Below, in pieces: positions 5,610-10,504 of a stretch of 10,504 nucleotides of DNA. Positions within the stretch are counted from its first letter, which is position 1. Every line of letters begins with the position of its first letter. Both the position numbers and the translations under genes were made by a program. This DNA is from Alphaproteobacteria bacterium (lineage in GTDB: Bacteria > Pseudomonadota > Alphaproteobacteria > UBA8366): contig JASLSL010000207.1 of assembly GCA_030743445.1 (NCBI GenBank), forward strand, positions 1-10,504. Direction: 5' to 3'. The notes beneath the pieces were generated by a model, which was not told where the DNA came from, did not search any database, and was given only the letters and a program-made list of their open reading frames with translations.

Positions 5610-7933
5610 GCGCGATCGAAAGGGTCGCCGTGATCGGCGCCGGGGTGATGGGCGCCGGCATCGCCGCCCACATCGCCAACGCCGGCGTGCCGGTGACGCT
5701 ACTCGACATCGTTCCGGACGCGGCCGAGGACCGCAGCGCGATCGCCCGAGGTGCTATCGAAAAGCTGCTCGAATCCGATCCCGCTTCCCTGATGCACAAG
5801 CAGAACGCCGACCGCATCACGCCCGGCAATATCGAGGACCATCTCGATCGCCTCGCCGATTGCGACTGGATCGTCGAGGCGGTGATCGAGCGCATCGACA
5901 TCAAGCGCTCGCTTTTCGAAAAACTCGAAACGGTCCGCAAGGACGGCTCGATCGTCTCCTCGAACACCTCGACAATTCCTCTGGCCACGCTAATCGAAGG
6001 CATGCCGGCGCGCTTCGCTCGCGATTTCCTGATCACCCACTTCTTCAATCCGCCGCGCTACATGCGATTGCTCGAGTTGGTCACGGGCGCCGACACCAGG
6101 CAGGACGCGATCGAGGCGATGCGCGGCTTCGCCGATATCGCGCTCGGCAAGACCGTGATCGACTGCAAGGACACGCCCGGCTTCATCGCCAACCGAATCG
6201 GCACCTACTGGCTGCAATGCGCCGTCGTCGCGGCGATCGAGGACGGGGTGACCGTCGAGGAAGCGGACGCCGTCATCGGCCGACCGATGGGGATACCCAG
6301 GACCGGCGTGTTCGGCTTGCTCGACATGGTCGGGCTCGATTTGATGCCGCACGTCCTCGGCAGCCTGGCCGAGTCCCTACCGGACGACGACCCGTTCCAC
6401 GGCATTTATCGCGAGCCGGTCATGATCGAGGAGATGATCGCCGCGGGCTATACCGGCCGCAAGGGCAAGGGCGGGTTCTACCGGCTCGACGACTCGTCGG
6501 GCGAACGCGTGAAGCAGGCGCGCGACCTGGCGACCGGCGAATACCGGGATGCGACGCGCCCCAAGCTCGCCAGCGTCGCTGCCGCCAGGAAGGGCGGCCT
6601 CAAGGCGCTGGTCGAGCACGGCGACAAGGGCGGGCGGTATGGCTGGCGGATGCTCGCCGGCACGCTGAGCTACGCTGCCCGTCTGGCGACCGAGATCGCC
6701 GACCATGTGGTCGCGATCGATGCCGCGATGCGGCTCGGTTACAACTGGAAATTCGGGCCATTCGAGTTGATCGACAAGCTCGGCGCCCGATGGTTGAGCC
6801 AGAAGCTCGAGGCCGAGGGCCTGCCGGTGCCGAACCTGTTGGCGATGGCGGGCAATCGTTCGTTCTACCGGATCGAAGGCGGCCGGCGGCAATATCTCAC
6901 CTTCGAGGGCGACTATCGCGACGTGCCTCGCCCGCCGGGGATTTTGTTGCTGGAGGATATAAAGCGATCCACCCGGCCGGTGGCGAAGAACGGCGCCGCC
7001 AGCCTGTGGGATATCGGCGATCGCGTGTTGTGTCTCGAATTCCACAGCAAGATGAACGCGCTCGACCCACGGACCCTCGCTATGATCTCGAAGGCGATCG
7101 GGCTGGTGCCGCGGGGTCACAAGGCGCTGGTGATCTACAACGAGGCGAGCAATTTCTCCGTCGGGGCCAATATCGGCTTGCTGCTGATCGCCGCGAAGCT
7201 GCGGCTCTGGTTCGTCATCGGATGGCTCGTCGGCAAGGGGCAGAAAACCTACAAGGCATTGAAATATGCCCCCTTCCCGGTGGTCGCGGCCCCCGCCGGC
7301 ATGGCGCTCGGCGGCGGCTGCGAGATCCTGCTGCACGCCGACGCGGTTCAGGCCCATGGCGAGACCTATTCGGGGCTGGTCGAGGTCGGGGTCGGCGTCG
7401 TTCCGGGCTGGGGCGGTTGCAAGGAGATGTTGCTCCGCCGCTTCGCCGACCCGGATCGCGCCGGCGGCCCGATGCCGCCGATCATCGCGACCTTCGAAGC
7501 GATCGGCCTGGCGACCGTCGCGCGGTCGGCCGAGGAGGGCCGCGACCTGCTGGTGCTGCGCCCCGGCGACGGGATCACCATGAACCGGGATCGGCTTTTG
7601 GCCGACGCCAAGGCCAAGGCGCTCGCCTTGGCCCAGGACTACACACCGCCGGCGGAGCCGGAAATCTCGCTCCCCGGCGAGACCGCGGCGATCGCCCTCG
7701 CCATGGCGGTCGACGGGTTCCGGCTCAGCGGCAAGGCGACGGCGCACGATGTCGTCGTCAGCCGGGCGCTGGCGGGGGTCCTCAGCGGCGGCAAGACGGA
7801 TATCACCGAATCGCTCAGCGAAGACGAGCTGCTCGATCTCGAACGCCGTGCCTTCGTATCGCTCGCCCGCAACCCGGCGTCGATCGCCCGGGTGTCGCAT
7901 ATGCTGAAGACCGGAAAACCGCTTAGGAACTGA
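5606..7933 (+). CDS. fadN: 3-hydroxyacyl-CoA dehydrogenase / enoyl-CoA hydratase, FadN-type domain order
   Basis: From the TTG start the product has 775 aa and carries two successive beta-oxidation steps: hydration of trans-2-enoyl-CoA and NAD-dependent oxidation of the 3-hydroxyacyl-CoA. The dehydrogenase half is first. The Rossmann motif GAGVMGAG is at 11-18, SSNTST at 118-123, catalytic His145 in THFFNPP, Glu157 in LLELV and Asn196 in GFIANRI. Dehydrogenase C-terminal helices and what looks like a second copy of them follow to about residue 440. The crotonase half (about 465-700) has PAGMALGGGCE at 563-573 with Glu573 and GLVEVGVG with Glu593, the two glutamates expected of a working hydratase. 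This order is the reverse of E. coli FadB/FadJ and matches Bacillus FadN. Residues about 523-542 are unusually hydrophobic. The TTG overlaps the thiolase stop by 4 nt, and a GAGG precedes it. An ATG at 5558 would give 791 aa but is less likely. Confidence 0.9.
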   Translation: MSAIERVAVIGAGVMGAGIAAHIANAGVPVTLLDIVPDAAEDRSAIARGAIEKLLESDPASLMHKQNADRITPGNIEDHLDRLADCDWIVEAVIERIDIKRSLFEKLETVRKDGSIVSSNTSTIPLATLIEGMPARFARDFLITHFFNPPRYMRLLELVTGADTRQDAIEAMRGFADIALGKTVIDCKDTPGFIANRIGTYWLQCAVVAAIEDGVTVEEADAVIGRPMGIPRTGVFGLLDMVGLDLMPHVLGSLAESLPDDDPFHGIYREPVMIEEMIAAGYTGRKGKGGFYRLDDSSGERVKQARDLATGEYRDATRPKLASVAAARKGGLKALVEHGDKGGRYGWRMLAGTLSYAARLATEIADHVVAIDAAMRLGYNWKFGPFELIDKLGARWLSQKLEAEGLPVPNLLAMAGNRSFYRIEGGRRQYLTFEGDYRDVPRPPGILLLEDIKRSTRPVAKNGAASLWDIGDRVLCLEFHSKMNALDPRTLAMISKAIGLVPRGHKALVIYNEASNFSVGANIGLLLIAAKLRLWFVIGWLVGKGQKTYKALKYAPFPVVAAPAGMALGGGCEILLHADAVQAHGETYSGLVEVGVGVVPGWGGCKEMLLRRFADPDRAGGPMPPIIATFEAIGLATVARSAEEGRDLLVLRPGDGITMNRDRLLADAKAKALALAQDYTPPAEPEISLPGETAAIALAMAVDGFRLSGKATAHDVVVSRALAGVLSGGKTDITESLSEDELLDLERRAFVSLARNPASIARVSHMLKTGKPLRN
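7925..7929 (+). promoter_or_regulatory. Ribosome binding site of fadE
   Basis: AGGAA lies in the last codons of the upstream gene, 7 nt before the ATG at 7937. It supports this start, which also begins the first hydrophobic segment of the protein. Confidence 0.6.
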
Positions 7934-7936
7934 GCC

Positions 7937-10357
7937 ATGACCATCGCCCTGATTGCGATCGCCGTCGTCCTGTTCGTCGTATTGATTTACATCGGACGTG
8001 GCTATTGGGCCTGGGTGTCGGCCACGGCACTCGGCCTCGCCGCGTGGTGGTGGGCCGGCATGGCCACGCCCGAGGCGTTCTGGACGGTGGCGGCGATCGC
8101 CGTTGTCCTGGCGGCGGTCTTCGGCTTCCGTCCGATCCGCCGCCTTGTCTTGTCCGGGCATCTGATGCGGGTGATGCGCGGCATTCTGCCGCGCATGGGC
8201 GAGACCGAACGCATCGCGCTCGAGGCCGGCACGGTTTGGTGGGACGGCGACCTGTTCTCCGGCGATCCCGACTGGAAGAAATTGCTCGACTTCGAGCCGA
8301 AACCGCTTTCCGAGGCCGAGCAGGCCTTCCTCGACGGCCCGGTCGAGGACCTCTGCGCCATGGTCGACGACTGGCAAATCCAACAGGATCGGGATCTTTC
8401 ACCGGAGGTCTGGGCGTTCCTGAAACAGAAACGCTTCTTCGGCATGATCATCCCCGAGACGTATGGCGGCCTCGGGTTCTCGGCGATCGGACATTCGGCG
8501 GTGATCGCCAAGATCTCGAGCCGCAGCATCGCGACCTCGGTCACGGTGATGGTGCCGAACTCGCTGGGCCCGGCGGAGCTGCTCCTGCATTACGGCACCG
8601 ACGAACAGAAGAACCATTATCTACCGCGGCTCGCCAGCGGCGACGATATCCCGTGCTTCGCGTTGACCGAGTCCGAGGCCGGCAGCGATGCCGCCTCGCC
8701 GCGCAGCACCGGCGTCGTCTGCCGGGGTGAATTCGGCGGCGAGCAGGTGCTCGGCATGCGCCTCGATTGGGAGAAGCGTTACATCACCCTGGCGCCGGTG
8801 GCGACCGTGATCGGGCTCGCCTTCCGCCTGCTCGATCCGGACGGATTGTTGGGCGGGGAGGAGGATTTGGGCATCACCTGCGCCCTGATCCCGCGCGCGA
8901 CACCGGGGGTCGAGATCGGACGGCGTCACGACCCGATGGGGGTGCCGTTCCAGAACGGGCCGATCGTCGGCCGCGATGTCTTCGTGCCGCTCGATTTCAT
9001 CATCGGCGGGCGCGATGGCGCCGGCCAGGGCTGGCAAATGCTAATGGATTGCCTTGCCGCCGGGCGATCGATCTCGCTGCCGACCCTATCGGTCGCCGCG
9101 GCACAGCACGCGACACGGGTGGTCGGCGCCTACGGGACGATCCGCGAGCAGTTCAACTTGGCAATAGGCCGCTTCGAAGGCATCGAGGAACCGCTCGCCC
9201 GGATCGGCGGGTATACCTATCTCATGGACGCGGCCCGGCGATTGACCTGCGGCGCGGTCGACGCCGGCGAGAAGCCGGCGGTGCTGTCGGCCGTGGTCAA
9301 GGCCTATCTCACCGATACCATGCGCACCGTGGTCAACGACGCCATGGACATCCAGGCGGGCGCGGCGATTTGCCGGGGGTCGCGCAACGTCCTGGGGCGC
9401 GGCTTCACCGCGGTGCCGATCGCGATTACCGTCGAGGGCGCCAATATCCTGACCCGTTCGATGATCGTCTATGGCCAGGGTGCCATTCGTTGCCATCCCT
9501 TCGTGCACGAGGAGATCGAGGCGGTCCAGGCCGGCGACGTCGGCCAGTTCGATCGCGCCATCTTCGGCCATGTCGGGTTCGTCTGCCGCAACGCCGCGCG
9601 CGCGTTCTTCCTCGGCCTCAGCGGCGGGCGCCTGGCGGCGGCGCCCGTGACCGGCCCCTCGGCGCGGCATTTCAGGCGCCTCGAGCGCCTCAGCGCCGCC
9701 TTCGCGCTGACCTCGGACGTGGCGATGGCGACGCTCGGCGGCGCCCTGAAGCGGCAAGAGAAGATTACCGGACGGCTGGCCGATGCGCTCGCTTGGCTCT
9801 ATCTCGGCTCGTCCGCGCTCAAGCGCTTCCACGGCGACGGCGCGCCGGCCGAGCAAATGCCGCTGCTCGACTGGTCATGCGAACACGCCGCCTGGAAAGT
9901 CGAGGAGGCGCTGGACGGCGTGCTCGCCAATCTGGGGAACCGGCCCGCCGCCGGCGTGACCCGGCTGCTCGCCTTCCCGATCGGGGCCCGTTACAGGCCG
10001 CCGAGCGATCGGCTCGGCGCCACCGTGGCGCAAAGCTTGCTCGATGGTGGCGAGGCGCGGCTCCGCCTGACGCCCGACGTCTATATCCCGGCGAGCCAGG
10101 AGGAAGGTCTCGGCCGGCTCGAGGCGACCCTGGAGAAAGTCGTGCGCGCGCAGCCGGCACGCCAAAAGGTCCGCACGGCGGCGCGCGATGGCGGCCTGGA
10201 CGGCGCCACCGAAGAGGCCCAGGCGTCCGATGCCGTCGCCAAGGGGATCATCACCAAGGAGGAATACACGCTGCTTGGCGAGGCGACGACCGCCCGCTTC
10301 GAGGCGATTCAGGTCGACGCCTTCGATCCCGAGACATATCGCTCGTTGAAAGGCTGA
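7937..10357 (+). CDS. fadE: Membrane-anchored acyl-CoA dehydrogenase, FadE type
   Basis: The 806-aa product would catalyse FAD-dependent formation of trans-2-enoyl-CoA, the first oxidation of the cycle. Residues 1-63 hold two or three hydrophobic segments (about 2-19, 24-41 and 47-63) followed by basic RPIRR, so the enzyme is probably fixed to the inner membrane with the catalytic part in the cytoplasm. The family signature ALTESEAGSD is at 242-251; further FadE-like blocks are ITLAPVATVIGLAF (283-296), DLGITCALIP (310-319), GRRHDPMGVPFQNGP (328-342) and ITVEGANILTRSM (497-509). Glu500 is the likely catalytic base, by position against the YEGT glutamate of smaller acyl-CoA dehydrogenases. Length and these blocks match the about 814-aa E. 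coli FadE, recalled from memory, much better than the about 380-400-aa soluble families. The long C-terminal region (about 530-806) is typical of this type. The gene follows the FadN-like gene after 3 nt and ends the operon. Confidence 0.94.
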   Translation: MTIALIAIAVVLFVVLIYIGRGYWAWVSATALGLAAWWWAGMATPEAFWTVAAIAVVLAAVFGFRPIRRLVLSGHLMRVMRGILPRMGETERIALEAGTVWWDGDLFSGDPDWKKLLDFEPKPLSEAEQAFLDGPVEDLCAMVDDWQIQQDRDLSPEVWAFLKQKRFFGMIIPETYGGLGFSAIGHSAVIAKISSRSIATSVTVMVPNSLGPAELLLHYGTDEQKNHYLPRLASGDDIPCFALTESEAGSDAASPRSTGVVCRGEFGGEQVLGMRLDWEKRYITLAPVATVIGLAFRLLDPDGLLGGEEDLGITCALIPRATPGVEIGRRHDPMGVPFQNGPIVGRDVFVPLDFIIGGRDGAGQGWQMLMDCLAAGRSISLPTLSVAAAQHATRVVGAYGTIREQFNLAIGRFEGIEEPLARIGGYTYLMDAARRLTCGAVDAGEKPAVLSAVVKAYLTDTMRTVVNDAMDIQAGAAICRGSRNVLGRGFTAVPIAITVEGANILTRSMIVYGQGAIRCHPFVHEEIEAVQAGDVGQFDRAIFGHVGFVCRNAARAFFLGLSGGRLAAAPVTGPSARHFRRLERLSAAFALTSDVAMATLGGALKRQEKITGRLADALAWLYLGSSALKRFHGDGAPAEQMPLLDWSCEHAAWKVEEALDGVLANLGNRPAAGVTRLLAFPIGARYRPPSDRLGATVAQSLLDGGEARLRLTPDVYIPASQEEGLGRLEATLEKVVRAQPARQKVRTAARDGGLDGATEEAQASDAVAKGIITKEEYTLLGEATTARFEAIQVDAFDPETYRSLKG

Positions 10358-10368
10358 ATCGCGAGAAC

Positions 10369-10504
10369 ATGCATTCCCCCTCGGCGCGCCATTCGGTCCG
10401 GCAATCGCCGGTTATCCCTACAGGTCATCATGCGGGTGGAACGGGCAATGCGACGTGGCACGGGCTGCTCTATGGGGCGGATATCTCGATCAAGCGAGTT
10501 GGTC
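10369..10504 (+). CDS. Possible start of an unidentified reading frame, cut by the window edge
   Basis: An ATG at 10369, 11 nt after the fadE stop, opens 45 codons with no stop before the edge. The second half, with residues such as GGTGNATWHGLLYGADI, has protein-like composition and could be real coding sequence, but I do not recognise a family. Ribosome binding is weak (GAGA at 10363-10366). The first 20 codons overlap the hairpin at 10398-10411 and look less convincing, so the frame or its start may be wrong. Another frame from an ATG at 10430 is also open to the edge but has poorer composition. Confidence 0.25.
   Translation, partial: MHSPSARHSVRQSPVIPTGHHAGGTGNATWHGLLYGADISIKRVG
10398..10411 (+). 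terminator. Weak GC hairpin after fadE
   Basis: CCGGC (10398-10402) pairs with GCCGG (10407-10411) around the 4-nt loop AATC, 41 bases after the fadE stop. Only two T residues follow directly, so it is a poor intrinsic terminator, although it is in the right place to end the operon. Confidence 0.25.

Noticed and set aside
5383..7926. Very long rightward open frame (847 codons) overlapping the thiolase and the FadN-like gene
   Set aside because: Its product is dominated by Arg, Gly, Pro and Ala with no domain motif, the typical shadow of a GC-rich gene read in another frame. The other frame holds complete catalytic motifs for a hydroxyacyl-CoA dehydrogenase and hydratase.
6377..8383. Long leftward open frame (668 codons) antisense to the FadN-like gene and fadE
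   Set aside because: It arises because stop codons are rare opposite GC-rich coding sequence. The product is rich in Arg, Gln, His and Asp with no recognisable fold, and it spans the junction of two well-supported genes.

Overview
The window looks like part of an alphaproteobacterial chromosome, probably Rhodospirillales-like. That is an inference from the high GC content, the strong G/C preference at third codon positions, and the style of the encoded proteins; no rRNA or other phylogenetic marker is present. There are no mobile elements, tRNAs, CRISPR arrays or phage genes. The window is mostly an ordinary but well-organised fatty-acid catabolism locus with one less ordinary gene at its head.

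Layout: positions 1-66 hold the first 22 codons of a leftward TauD/TfdA-type dioxygenase. A 222-bp divergent intergenic region (67-288) contains an AT-rich island with palindromes and a plausible leftward promoter. Five rightward genes follow: (1) 289-2586, a 765-aa fusion of a glycerolipid acyltransferase-like domain and an alpha/beta-hydrolase; (2) 2683-4473, a long-chain fatty-acid or dicarboxylate CoA ligase (FadD/PimA-like); (3) 4470-5609, a 3-ketoacyl-CoA thiolase (FadA); (4) 5606-7933, a two-function 3-hydroxyacyl-CoA dehydrogenase/enoyl-CoA hydratase with the dehydrogenase half first, as in FadN, beginning at a TTG codon; (5) 7937-10357, a long membrane-anchored FadE-type acyl-CoA dehydrogenase. 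Genes 2-5 are almost certainly one operon, with a 4-nt ATGA overlap, a 4-nt TTGA overlap and a 3-nt gap. Gene 1 is separated from gene 2 by 96 bp containing a hairpin and may or may not be co-transcribed. After 10357 there is a weak GC hairpin and a possible start of another reading frame running off the edge.

Together the genes form a complete beta-oxidation module. The ligase activates free acids to acyl-CoA, FadE introduces the trans-2 double bond, the FadN-like protein hydrates it and oxidises the 3-hydroxyl, and the thiolase releases acetyl-CoA. The hydrolase half of gene 1 could supply acids by cleaving an ester, and its acyltransferase half could return acyl groups to glycerolipid, but its substrates cannot be read from sequence. 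I found no convincing wholly new system. The acyltransferase/hydrolase fusion, with Glu in place of the usual catalytic Asp, is the best candidate for undescribed biology.
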